Assembly: GCA_963682025.1 (NCBI GenBank) | Contig: OY821517.1 | Span: 21,514,482 to 21,578,481 of the forward strand | DNA length: 64,000 nucleotides | Direction: 5' to 3' | Source: Cordilura impudica | Taxonomy: Eukaryota; Arthropoda; Insecta; Diptera; Scathophagidae | Shown here: positions 40,079-51,842 of the stretch, piece by piece | How positions within the stretch are numbered: the stretch's first letter is position 1 | Layout of the letters: the number at the start of each line of letters is the position of its first letter | Made by a program: the position numbers and the translations under genes | Notes under the pieces: generated by a model | What the model saw: only the letters and a program-made list of their open reading frames with translations | Told to the model about the DNA's origin: nothing | Databases searched by the model: none

Positions 40079-41698
40079 TTATTTTCCGGAATTAACCAGT
40101 AAAGCAAAAAAACTGTAAGCATTATTTATCACCTAAAAGAGAAAGCAAAAACAAAACAGATTAAAAACAATTATGTAAAAATTATATTAGCAATACCAAC
40201 CTTGGTGAATATTGGCAAGCCAATTTGAAAGTAATTGCCAGCCTTCATGTGTACAGGATGTTTTATAAATTCCATGTACAAATACATCGGCTTGCGAGTG
40301 GTCAAAGGAAATTTCAGCCAGTCCGAGCTGTAAAGTTGATTACACAATTGTGAGGAATTTACCGTTACTTCGTTGGCATAATAGCAGGGTAAATAAATTT
40401 CTAAAACCATAACAAATATAAATTGGAGCATGGCAAAAAACTGACCAAAGTTTTGAAGAATATTCATCTAAAAATATGAAATTAATAAAAGAATATAATA
40501 ATGAAATTATAGACATAAATACAAACCATTTGAATGCGATAGGCAGCGAAACATATAATCAAACCACTTAGAATAATTTGCGATAAAACATATGAAGATG
40601 TTAGAGTTTCGCAGTCCTTCGTAACTCTAAAAGGAAAATAAACTATACGTTATAAAGCATATATCGAGCAAAAACTGTTTATCAATGTTGAAGAAATATA
40701 AGTTTACAAATTCCATATTATCCAGTTAAAAACCAATTCTTGAACTAGTTACTTAGTAAGAATAATGAAGATCTCAACCATTATCGTCGCTTTGAGAAAA
40801 ACATTCCGCAATGTTTCAAGATCCTCCAACAATTTGGAAGTCCACTTACGATGTCTATTAAGGATGAGATTTCCAGCAACTTAGATGTTTGTGCTTTTGA
40901 TGTTACTTAATGAATTTCCTAATTTGTCTTAAAAACTCACCTTTGAATGTTCTTGTGAAATACAAAGATTTTCCTAAACTCTCTTAGAACATCCTTCTCT
41001 TTTTGGGCTTTCAGTCCCGCTAATCGTAAACCCAAAATTTTGTACAATACAGCCACATGAAATAACATATAACAGCCTATCATGTCGAGGCAGATATCCA
41101 CGATACAGGTCGTAAAAAGGCCACACATATTATAAACATAGGCCAGCCAATAGTTTCTGGGATTTGTATGCCATTCAAATGGAACCCAATAAGCATATGG
41201 CAATTTATATTCCTTGACAAATAGAACACCCACAAAACCAGCCACACCCGAAAAAAAACCACCATTAAAGAATATCAAAATAGTCCAGCGAAATTCTTTC
41301 TGTTTTCGTTGCCACAATTCAACTTCTGCCAAATTAAGCAAATCAAATGATTTACTTGAAGATAGTTCATTCATGAAATTCCAAGCTTTGTCGGAATATC
41401 GCCAGATATTCAGAATTTTCACTACAACAGCGGCTTCCGTAAGAGACATGTATAAGACATCAGCAGCTTGATTCAAATTTGATGACTTAAAGGCTTCAAT
41501 CCACATGAGAGTAACAAATAGGAATGTTGTTGGTAGATGTATTATAACACGTTGAATAATTTCCAATGTGTCCAGCATTTGACATTCCTTCTTACTAGAA
41601 TCTATTCGTTTCCAGTGCCATAGTCCCAAAAATTTCATTACTTTCAGCAATATACGTGCCTGCTGGATCCTGTCACCTTGTTTCGTGCCGTCTTCCAT
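40079..41698 (-). CDS. Or94b: Odorant receptor, Or94a/Or94b-like, four coding exons
   Basis: Exons in order: 41698-40941, 40626-40527, 40467-40201, 40132-40079; every intron is GT...AG and phases fit (2, 0, 0). The product is 392 residues, the normal length for an insect odorant receptor (7tm_6 family, inverted seven-helix, dendrite membrane, works with Orco). Several hydrophobic segments are visible, for example HLPTTFLFVTLMW and GGFFSGVAGFVGVLF. The family signature regions are SSYVLSQIILSGLIICFAAY, the exon 3 PCYYANEV motif, and the C-terminal IFTK|VINNAYSFFALLVN. From memory the N-terminal and middle regions (VLYMSLTEAAVVVKILNIW, YWVPFEW) resemble Drosophila Or94a/Or94b; orthology is unverified. 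No stops or frameshifts. Intron 1 is 314 bp, the others 59 and 68 bp. Confidence 0.9.
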
Positions 41699-42556
41699 GA
41701 TGTCTACTTTAGGATTATTTTCAATCAGAAATAACTTTAAAATCGCTCATTCCTTTACTTTTATTTGATTTGTGTCGATTTCAATTAGGCCATATATAAT
41801 TAACACTTTTTAGGATTTCTTGGGTAATTATTTTGTTAAGTGGTTGGTTGAGTTAGAAACATTTATGAATCTACTTATAAATAGTATATGACTTTTAAAT
41901 AGGTAAAAATAAATATTTTAGGGTGCCAAGTTTGGTGGCTAACGAATTGTATACACCCTATAAGGACTAGGAAAATTTCAATATTTAATAAATCTATAAA
42001 TTTACCCACAATAAAACTGTAGATTTATTCTCAGTTGTAACGACACTTTAAAAACAGTTCATAAACTTTAACATTCCGGTTATCTAAAGAACATCAACAA
42101 GAAGAATTTCGGTTTGAGCTATTTAATTAAAACATTAGTTCTATACCTTGTATGGTCAGTTCAGAATATTTTGCCAAAAATATTGTTTTTGAAACGATCG
42201 CCAGCAAATGCATTGCAAAACAGTAGCTCATTCATATTTCCTTTAAAATTGTTTTATAAAGTAATTTATCAAATGTCACCAATGGAATAACGAACTTAAT
42301 TACATAATTTTTATCCCTTTTGGAAAATTTGAAAAAGGCTTACACGCAATTGTTTAGTTATTTAACAAACAATTAAAATACATTTTAACACTTACTCCTT
42401 TTCATACTGAGCCATTCACACTTGACAAATATTAAGTTTGAAATTAATTATTTACAAAATAATTATGAATAATTATGATCTCAAACTAACTGCTTCGATT
42501 TTGGTGAAAAAAAGCACTCATATCCTTACAATACTAAGCGATGTTATAGCTGCCAA
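41699..42556. other. Upstream region of the receptor gene
   Basis: AT-rich, no ORF or recognised repeat. A TATTTATA-like element in minus sense near 41874-41884, about 180 bp before the ATG, is a possible core promoter element, but this is weak in such AT-rich DNA. Confidence 0.35.
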
Positions 42557-43354
42557 TAAAAACAAGTAAGAAAATTATAGTCGGTCTAGACCGACTATAC
42601 GATACCCTATACCATGCGTTTAGAAACCCTATCTCTTAGGCCCAACTAACTGGACATTGAAAATAAGCAAAAACCAAATTTGAGTGGGATTTTTATTAAT
42701 TTTTTTGGCTGCAGATATGAAAAAGTTCATATCGGATGCAATATATATAAAGGGACTAGGTCCAAAAATGGACCGATCCTGATTATGTTTGGTAAAGTCT
42801 CTTGTATTTTGCACAAATATGTACAAACAAAATTTGAGAAGAATCAGTGCAATATTTTTGTTTTTTAATAGATTTAAGAGAAGATCGGGAAGCAACTCTA
42901 TATGGGGTCAAAGGGATCATTTTTGGACTACTCATTAGTGGATGTAATGAACGCATATCAACCCAATTTGAGTAAGATCTATATGACAATTTGGATCTTA
43001 TGGCAATTTATGTCGATTTCATATGGGTAATTTGTATGGGGGCTAGGTCTGAGCATGGACCGATTCTCACCAATTTCAATAGCGTTCATCCCATGGCCGA
43101 TAAAAGCTTATATACCAAATTTCATCAAAATATATTCATATTTCCGACCTGCAGTTTGATTACAAGCTTTACATGGACACACAGACGGACGGACGGACGG
43201 ACGGACGGACGGACGGACATTGTTAAATCAACTCAGAAAGTGATTCTGATTCGATCGGTATAATTAAAGATGGGTCTAGGTCAAATATTTTTGGTTGTTA
43301 CAAACAGCAGCACAAAGTCATTATACCCAAACCACATAGTGGTATAGGGTATAA
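42557..43354 (+). repeat. Family A, most complete copy
   Basis: About 798 bp. Left end: AAAACAAGTAAG followed by a perfect 24-bp palindrome centred on GGTCTAGACC (42576-42599). The middle has inverted GATCGG/CCGATC blocks, a (GGAC)n tract at 43184-43219 and a TCAGAAAGTGATTCTGA hairpin. Right end: CCCAAACCACATAGTGG hairpin with ATTATACCC/GGGTATAAT arms. It has no coding capacity. Palindromic ends with a central microsatellite resemble DINE-1/Helentron-derived elements, which is inference. Confidence 0.8.
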
Positions 43355-43440
43355 TAATACTATGAAATGTTGACTAAAAATTTTCAAAAATAAATTAATA
43401 CCTTTACAAATAGCTGAGCAATAGATATATAATACGTGGA

Positions 43441-43565
43441 TGGCCCAGAACATCACGACTTGATAAAGAAATCACAAAAAATTTGGGATAAATTTTCATT
43501 ATTTCTCTACATAATCTCCCTTTAGATCGATACACTTTTCTCAGCGGTATGCAATATCTTCGATA
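43441..43565 (-). mobile_element. mariner C-terminal remnant
   Basis: The minus strand reads DIAYR, a stop in place of the usual Trp, then EKCIDLKGDYVEK and the natural stop at 43499-43501. The left end GGCCCAGAACATCACGACTT looks like the mariner terminal region. Confidence 0.75.
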
Positions 43566-43599
43566 ATTATATTAAGAATGATCTAGCTGGTTACAATAG

Positions 43600-45720
43600 G
43601 CATTAAGAGCAGACTCCACCGCATTGTGGCTGAAAATTGTTTAACATGGGCCCAAATTCTGTAACTTTTCCACCGATCGAAATATTTCAGTAATTAGTTG
43701 AACTTGTGTCTGTTTTTATTTCATTAATTGTTAATTAATTAACTTCATTAATTTAATTTATTGATTGAGTACTTTTTAAGAAATTCTAAGTCAAAGTTGA
43801 ACTTTTGTTTTCTTTTTAATTTTTAGCGTGAAATATGGGTTTTTTATTTATTTTTTTTTTATTAAACAATGTCATATTTGGATTTAAATAATAATTACAA
43901 GCATTTTTTGTAATAACGGGAATTTTTTTTTATGTTTACACTCAAAAAAATTTTTACACTCAAGAATAAAAAAAATTAAAATCAACTGGAAATTTTGCTA
44001 TTACTACTGAAAAATTAAAAATTTTTTTCTCTCAAATTTACAAGGTTGTTAACACTCAAAGATTATTTCCAATTAAAAAACCTTAGTAATCTATCCATAA
44101 TATTAATAGGCTAGGCGATTTCTTGTGACCGATGTTTTGTTCTACCGTTTTATCCCGGTTTTGACCAAACGTATATTCTTTCAAAGGTATTTATTTTTAG
44201 CCGATTTGCAGATTTACAGATTTTTAAATTTTTTCCTTTATTTTGAGTATTATTGAGTAAAATTATACAATACTATGTGTGTGGTTATTAAATTTGTTAA
44301 TGTGTTTGTAATAAGAATGAGTTTGTTTTTTCTGTTGATCTGTGAAGTGGCTATAATTGATTAGCATAATTTAGTGGTCATTATTTAATGAAGAAATAAA
44401 ATTTCCTAGAATCTGCTAGTTTAATTTATTGATTGAGTACTTTTTAAGCAATTCTAAGTCAAAGTTAGACTTTTATTTTTTTTTTTAATTGTTAGCGTGA
44501 TATATGGGTTTTTATGTTTTTTTTATTTATTAAAAAATTTTATATTTGGATTAAAATAATAATCACAAGCATTTTTTATAATAATGGGATTTTTTTTAAA
44601 TGTTTACACTCAAAAAAAATTGCATAGTAAAAAAAAAAATAAAATCAACTGGAAATTTTGCTATTACTACTGAAAAATCAAAAATATTTTGCTGTCAAAT
44701 TTGCAAATTTGTTTACACTCAAAGATCATTTCCAATTAATAAAACCTTAATAATCTATAATACTAATAGGCTAGGCGATTTCTTGTGACTGATGTTTTGT
44801 TCTACCGTTTTATCCTGACTTTGACCAAACGTTTATTATGTGAAAGGTATTTCTTTTTAGCCGATTTGCAGATTTACAGATTTTTAAATTTTTGTCTTTA
44901 TTTTGAGTAAATTGTATTTAAAGTTGCTACTGACACACATAAAATTATACAATGCTATGTGTGTGTTTATTAAATTTTTTAATGTGTGTGTAATAAAAAT
45001 GAGTTTGTTTTTTGTGTTGATTTGTGAATTGGCTACAATTGATTAGAATACTTTAAGGGTCTTTATTTAATGAAAAAAAAAATTCCTAGAATTTGCGCTC
45101 GAATTTCGAGGACTGAAAACTGCTAACAGGCATTAAAATCAGACTCCACCGCACAGTGGCTGAAAATTGTTTTTCATGGACCAAAATTCTGTAACTTTTC
45201 AGCGATCAAAATATTTTAGTAATTAGTTGAACTTTTGTCTGTTTTAATTTCATTAATTATTAATTAATTGATTAATTAATTAATTCCATTAATTTAATTT
45301 ATTGATTGAGAACTTTTTAAGAAATTCTCAAAGTCAAATTTGAACTTTTAAGTTTTTTTAATTTTTATCGTGAAATATGGGTTTTTTATTTTTTTTATTT
45401 TTTTTTATTAAAAACTGTCATATTTGGATTTAAATAATAATTCCAAGCATTTTTTGTAATAATGGGATCTTTTTTTATGTTTACACTCAAAAAAATTTTT
45501 ACACTCAAAAATAAAAAAAAATAAAATCAACTGGAAATTTTGCTATTACTACTAAAAAATTAAAAAATTTTTTTCTCTCAAATTTGCAAATTTGTTTACA
45601 CTCAAAGAATATTTCCACTTAAAAAAAACGTTAGTAATATTATCTAATAGTCTTGCTATTACTATAGAAAAATTTATCAGTTTTTGCTGTCAAATTTGAT
45701 AATTTTTGCAATATATATCT
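43600..45720 (+). repeat. B-C-B-C-B array
   Basis: Three family B units and two family C units alternate: B1 43605-44100, C1 44110-44420, B2 44420-44755, C2 44762-45127, B3 45128-45715. The shared block TTATTGATTGAG starts near 43757, 44425 and 45299. B2 lacks the first ~150 bp of B (CAGACTCCACCGCA block), which marks the recombination or duplication junction. Units are mostly AT and noncoding; the small ORF at 44600-44788 is a shadow. Confidence 0.75.
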
Positions 45721-45729
45721 GCTTACGGC

Positions 45730-45965
45730 GCTGTTTTTGTTCTATCTTGAGGAAACGCGGCACCTTTCTAACAGCTAACAGCCTTCTTATCTCTAATTTT
45801 TCGGTAAAAATGCGATGTATAGTTCCTTTTGAAATGCTAGGCATGCTAGCATTTCAGCTAGCTCAAGCACCTTCGCCCAACAATCATCCAGCAACAGCTT
45901 GTGTATTTTCTTAACCGTTTCTGACGTGACTACCTCAATTGGTCGGGCACAGTTTCGCCCAGGGT
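45730..45965 (-). pseudogene. mariner transposase N-terminal remnant
   Basis: The minus strand reads RPIEVVTSETVKKIHKLLLD, LELAEMLA, then in a shifted frame ISKGTIHRIFTEKLEIRRLL and VRKVPRFLKIEQK. This is the paired helix-turn-helix region of a mariner transposase. It could be the front part of the same element whose tail is at 43441-43565, with the B/C array between them and the catalytic domain lost. Confidence 0.7.
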
Positions 45966-46229
45966 AGAATCTAGCTCGATTTTACTATTAATTGGACTGT
46001 GACCCATTATCCGTGCTTATAAATTCACTGTTCGATGGGTAAAAAAAATGCTAAACAACTTGAAATCTTGAAACTAAAAGCATATGTTTTATAAGGTTGT
46101 CACTTTACCCCAACTTAATTACTGCCATCTATACGTCAGGCCGTGTTGTTCTGGGCCCGCCCTCGTAATTTTGGATTATCTCAAAAATGATGGGTCTTTC
46201 AGATTGATTATTATTGCCTTATTAAGAAA
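45966..46229. other. Noncoding, partial repeat shared with 14450-14725
   Basis: The blocks AGAATCTAGCT, GCCATCTATACGTC and GTTGTTCTGGG recur near 14460-14720. No gene seen. Confidence 0.4.
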
Positions 46230-47165
46230 AGGTAAATGAAAACTAACTTTTTTTTAAAAAGGTACTCTTTCAAAAATTTGCTTTTTCGAAAAAATGCTTT
46301 TTAGCAAAATTTGCTTTTTGTATATAAGGTACTTTTCATATAAAAAGTACTTTTTGAAGAAATGGTACTTTTTGACAAAAAAAAAAACTATATGAAGAAA
46401 AATTACTTATAAAACAAAAAGGTACCTTTTAAAGTAAAGGTACTTTCTAAAGAAAGAGTGTTTCTTAAATTAAAGGTACTTTCCAAAGGAAGCATATTTT
46501 TTTAAAAGAAAATTTACTTTTCAGAGAAAGCCTACTTTTTAAGTAAAGTTACTTTTTAGGGAAAAGATACTTCTTATGAAAAATTACTTTTTCCATCAAA
46601 GGTACATCTTAAGAAAATGTACTTTTAAAGAATTTCCTCTTCTTATTGATAATATCACTGTACCTTTTAAATTCAAAATAAATTTGAAACTAAAGAACAG
46701 GCTTTTTTCAAGAAAATTTACTTTTTATGCAGAACGTATCTTTTTATAACAAAAGTAGTTTAAAAAAAAATTGATTTTTAAACAAAAGAATCTTTTTAAC
46801 GGAAAAGTGCATTTAAACAAAAGGTTATGTTTAAGGAAAATATAATTTTGAAGGAAATTATACTTTTTAAAGAAAATTTACTCTTTAAAGAAAAGGTACT
46901 TTTTATAGAAAAACAAACTAAAAAAAAAATACATTTGAAACAAAAGGTGCTTTTTAAAAAAATATTTCCTTAAAAAAAATTAGTTATATAAGAAATGATA
47001 CTTTTTTAAAGGAGACGTACTTTTTAAATAAAAGGTAATTTTTAAATAAACTTCACTTTTTACAGAAATCTACTTTCTAAGGAAATATAATTTTTATAGA
47101 AAATATACTTTTTTCAAAATGGCACTTTTTAATTAAAAGTTACATATTAAAGAAAAGGTACTGTT
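46230..47165. repeat. Degenerate minisatellite, AAAGGTACTTTTTAAAGAAA-like
   Basis: About 40 imperfect copies of a roughly 20-bp motif containing GTACTTTTT and AAAGAAAA, each unit partly self-complementary. A short outlier is at 49577-49650. No coding content. Confidence 0.75.
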
Positions 47166-47479
47166 GGTGCGCATATTTGAGAACATACACTTGTGGACAT
47201 ACAATTTAGTTACTCATGCAATATATTTTTCTGAGTGAAAAAATAACGGTACGTTGTTTGTTGATTCATTAAAATTTTTTCGAATATGCAGAAGCGTTAT
47301 GAGTCTTTTAAAATATAAAAAAATTTTAGCATTTCAATATTTAATTTCTTAACACATCGGCGAAATTAAGTGGACAAATAATTAATTCATTTTAATTATC
47401 GAAGGCAAATATTTGTATTAAGAAAACTTTATAATAACCAAAAGGGTTTCATTGCAGTTCCATTTGTTGTTGTTAAATT

Positions 47480-49010
47480 ATGGCTAAACATAAGAGCTCC
47501 ACTCCCGCTGAAAGGGAGATATTTTGCAATTACTTCAAAAAAAAAAATTGGTTCCATTGCTGAATGGTGAAAATATTACCATTATCGCGGGGAAAGGTTG
47601 TCAACGTTATTAAACATTCCCAAAAATAATTTGCAAATACATAAACATCGCAAAACGACACAAGCGGTGGATAGACTTATGGCCAGGATGCGTAAAATTG
47701 AACCATTCCTCATATCTACTCAGATTAGATCGTGCATGGAGTCAGAACATGGCATTAAAATATTGGCAAGGATTGTAAGTAGACACCTGACTGAAAATAA
47801 TCTTCATGGCCGCATAGCGAGAAAAAACCAAATATGTAAAAAAAAAAATATTCAACAGCGCTTGAGGGTTGCAAAAACCCACCTTCACAAGGATCCAAAT
47901 TATTGGAAATTAATAGTGTGGAGTGATGAAACAAAGTCCAACGTTTTCGGAAACGACTGCAGACATATGTGCGATGACTAGGCAACAAATATTTGGAGCC
48001 AAAGTATACCAAACAAGCGTAAAGCACGGAGGGTCGTCATTAATGGTGTTGTCGTTAAAACTTGGTTTGGTGAAAACAAAATAAAGGTTCTTCAGCGGCC
48101 AGCTTAGAATCCCGAGTTAAAGCCCTCGAAAATCCATGGGGGATCGTAACACATGCAACTGCAGCCAGAAAACCTACAAATAACAATTAAGAAATTTATA
48201 ATCGGTCTAGACCGACTAAACGATACCCTAAATCATGGTTTAGAGACCCTATCTTTCAGCCCAACTAATTCGATATAGAAAATAAGCATAAACCAAATTT
48301 GAGTGGCATTTTTATTAATTTTTTTGACTGCAGATATGGAAAAGTTCATACCGGATGCTATATTTATGTGGGGACTAGGTCGAAAAATGGACCGATCCAG
48401 ACTATATTTGGTAAATTCACTTATATTTAGAAAAAATATATACGAACCAAATTTGAGAAAAATCTGTGCAATATTTTTGTTTTTTGATAGATTCAAGCGA
48501 AGATCGGGAAGCAGCTCTATATGGGGCCTATAGAGATCATTTTTGGACTACTGATTAATGGATACAATAAGCACATACAAACCCAATTTGACTAAGATCT
48601 ATGCGATAATTTGGATCTTATGACAATTTATGTCGATTTCATAGGGGCATTTGTATGGGGACTAGGTCTGAACATTTACCGAATTTCATCAGTATTAACA
48701 CCATTCAGCCTATGGCCGATGGAAGCTTATATACAAAATTTTATCAAAAGATATTCATATTTGCGACCTGTAGTTTAATTACAAGGTTTACATGGACACA
48801 CAGACGGACCGACGGACGGACATCGCTTCGTCGACTCAGAAAAAATGGGTCTAGGTCAAATATTTTTGGTAGTTACAAACAGCAGCACAAAGTCATTATA
48901 CCCAAACCACATAGTGGTATAGGGTATAAAAATGCAATTTCGGATGTCACTCAGGCAGAATGGAATTATATAACCCTCAACAGTGTTACGATTTAGCTAA
49001 AATAATGCCT
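47480..49010 (+). pseudogene. Tc1-like transposase relic
   Basis: Starts ATG at 47480 (MAKHKSSTPAEREIFCNYFK, N-terminal helix-turn-helix). The frame at 47598-47981 gives SRHLTENNLHGRIARKNQIC and WKLIVWSDETKSNVFG, with the first catalytic Asp in WSDETK. Then in shifted frames KHGGSSLMVL, and after a deletion KVLQRPA and NPELKPSKIHGGS, matching the third catalytic region (WPAQSPDLNPIENLWG in active copies). The C-terminal WNYI...MPR segment follows the family A insertion at about 48950. Multiple stops. Confidence 0.8.
48182..48930 (+). repeat. Family A copy inside the Tc1-like element
   Basis: Begins AATTAAGAAATTTATAATCGG with the GGTCTAGACC palindrome and ends with the CCACATAGTGG hairpin. 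The microsatellite is short. It splits the transposase relic between its DLNP-like region and its C-terminus. Confidence 0.8.
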
Positions 49011-49324
49011 AGGTAATCCTCCAAAATGGGTACACAACAAAATACTGGAGGTTCAAAATAGTTTGAATAAAAACCAAATTAATTTAAACAAATTTATCTT
49101 TTCAGGTAACCTAAATATATCTCCACACAATATATAAGATTGACATTTGCTCTGTACAAAAAAAAAAAGTATTTACAATGAATATTGCTTTAAGTTTTGT
49201 AATTAATTTGCTGTTAGGTATTTAAGAGAAGTTTATTTTGTTAAAATTTTTATTAAAACTTTTTTTTTTTTTAAAAAGTTAAGTATTAATGTATAAACGA
49301 CTAAATTGTATATCCACAGGTGTA

Positions 49325-50889
49325 TGAATAGTTTAATATGTCAATCATAATCATACTTCACTGTATCCTTAGCTTGCAATATTTTGTAAATTTTTTCCAT
49401 ATTCCTTTATGTAGTTACAGTTTAAAAACATTTTCATGTATAAAAGCAAGATCTGTCATAAAAATTTTTTCAAATATTTTATAACGAAAATAAATGATTT
49501 TTCATTTCACCTTTCCTCCTGTTCAATTAAGATCAATTTCTGTGGTAACTTTTGATTTTAAAATTCCACAGGTCAAACAGGTACTTTTTAAAGAAAATTT
49601 ATTTCTTTAAAGAAAATTTACTATTAAAAAAATTTACTTTTAAGGAAATGTGATTTTTTAAAATAATATACATACTTTTTCAATTTAAAAATATATTTGT
49701 AATTTAATTCTAAATTAATATTTACAAAAGAATTAATCAAATTTTTTGAATGAAAGTAATTACTTTAAAACCAAAACTCATATTTTCAATACATGTAAAT
49801 TAAATCTGATTATATTAATGCATTATTATTATTGAAAATTATTGTAGCCAACATTTATGTAAAAATCATTAATAGCATACAATAAATGTATTTTTGTGCA
49901 GATTTTTTTTTTTAAATTACCAGTCAATTTGAATGGTTCTGGGAGAGTGGCACCTTCCAAAATGTGCAACTAAATATTATAAATCTGATTTGGTAACAAT
50001 TCAATTAATTTATTTAAATTTTCCAAACAATCAATTATATTACTGTTTTCATAGAATCTCGAATAAAACAATAAAAGCTAACTTTATAATAATAGAATAA
50101 TTTATAACCAAAAATTAATTGAATTTTTGCTCACAATTGCAGCCCTACAAATTCACACTAACTACTAAACTAACTGCTAAATATACGGTGTGTGTGCAAT
50201 ACACACATAACTACACTCAAAATATAATTGTAAAATTGTAATTGACTGCATGATTACAATGGTATAAATTCTGATAATTTCCATAGAAATAAATAATGAA
50301 AATTAAAACTAAGAGAAAATGCCACCATTCAAATGAATAAAGAATAAAAAAATCTCTGAAAAAATATATTAAAAATGAAGCCCTGAAAACATCAAACTTG
50401 AAACAATTAAAAAAAAAAATATGCGAAATTGTAAAAAAGTCAGTTGAAATCACAACCCAATAAGAATGACAGGAAAAAGGAAAATTTTGAAACAATTACC
50501 CAATTAATATTGGGAAAATTTCTGTGGCAATTTGTGTAAAAAAAAAATTATGAGGAAAATACTTATTAAAAATAGTAATGAAACTTATTGCACACACACA
50601 CACGCACACACACACCCAACACAGTGGCAAAAGTTAATACTTACCTACCCATTATTAATAAATTGAAAATAGTTAAAATATGAATTCAGTTTTTATGCTT
50701 GTGCTCATACAGTGGCTACAACTGCTACAAATATCTGCTAGAAAAAAATCTTGGAAATTTTTGGAGTTTGTGATAATATATATTGTATATTTAATTCTTA
50801 ATATCTGCATAGTCTAAAATATGAAGTTTGCTATCATAAATGCAGTCTTAATTTTTTTGCTCGATTCGACATTGCCATCTGGCCTACTG
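49325..50889. other. AT-rich noncoding stretch with a CA microsatellite
   Basis: No gene seen. A (CA)n tract interrupted once lies at about 50588-50618. The ORF at 50217-50495 is a low-complexity shadow. Confidence 0.45.
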
Positions 50890-51162
50890 GGGCCCAAAGT
50901 ACCCGAAGTGTGTTTATATGGAGAAAATATGATTTTTTTTTTCAGATTTTATGAAAACTTCGTTCTACAGTTTAATTTTTTCGATATTTTGCTGCATTAG
51001 CCGATATCAGTACTAAATTGTCTTTTCAAAAAGCTATATAGCTTCAAAATCAAATAAAAACTTGCCAAACTAATAAAGGGCAATTTATACAAAAAATTCA
51101 AATATATAGTAAGCGCTGTTGAATTTAGCGTTACTTAAAATTTTATAACCAAATGTGTAGAT
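50890..51162. repeat. Fragments related to the 51163-56788 element and its foldback repeat
   Basis: 50915-51066 matches the outer inverted repeat of the large transposon (GTGTGTTTATATGG, CTTTTCAAAAAGCTATA), and 51067-51162 matches the arm of the foldback repeat (TTCAAATAT, GCTGTTGAATTT, ATAACCAAATGTGTAGA). The latter continues at 56797 across the large transposon. Confidence 0.65.
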
Positions 51163-51842
51163 TAGGGTGGCCCTTAATAAAAAAAGTGTTCAAACTCTCA
51201 GTCTCACGCCCTAGAAATATGCGAATACCAAAAAACTGAGAAATACAAAGTTTTGGGCCAATCAAATTTCAAGTGTGTTTATATGGGGAAAATATGACTT
51301 TTTTTCAGATTTTATGAAAAGTTCGTTCTATAGTTTAAATTTTCCGACAAGTTGTTATATAATTCGGAATAAGTATTAGATTATCCTTTCAAAAAGCTAT
51401 AAAACTTTAAAATCGAATAAAACCTCGCCAAGAAATAGCAAAGGCCCCAGACCACTTTTGTGCTAAAAAAAAACCAGCTCATGAAATTTTATGGCATTTT
51501 TTCAACTTTGAGAAATCGATTAAAGCCATAATTTGTTTTTGGTCTCTATACCTATTAGTACTCAGATATGAAGTATTGTGTTATTACCACGTTGTTAACC
51601 TATTGTGCTTTGAGACCGAAAATGGGAAATTTTTTTGATAAAATTTTGAAAACTCCTTTTTCAAGTTTTAATAAATTTTCTTAAACAAAATTTAAAAAAC
51701 TGCATCTTAAAATTTCCGTTTTTATGAAATACGTATTACAGATTAAATGTGCGAATTTCTAAGTAAATCCCTATGCCAGAATTTTTTTGGCAAGGATTTT
51801 ATTTTTGCGGATTTCGAGAAAAATGGGATTTTAGTAAAATAT

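Larger units (their letters stand above)
47188..49322 (+). mobile_element. Tc1-like transposon, nonfunctional
   Basis: Ends CACTTGTGGACATACAATTT (from 47188) and, inverted, CACCTGTGGATATACAATTT (to 49322), two mismatches in about 23 bp, flanked by TA on each side (47186-47187, 49323-49324) as expected for Tc1/mariner. It contains a broken transposase and an internal family A insertion (48182-48930). The 3' half beyond 49020 is noncoding. Confidence 0.88.

Noticed and set aside
40790..40930. Possible extra exon in intron 1 of the receptor gene (RHRKWTSKLLEDLE in minus sense)
   Set aside because: Including it breaks the phase match between exons 1 and 2, which join cleanly and give the normal family length. 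A decayed duplicate exon remains possible.
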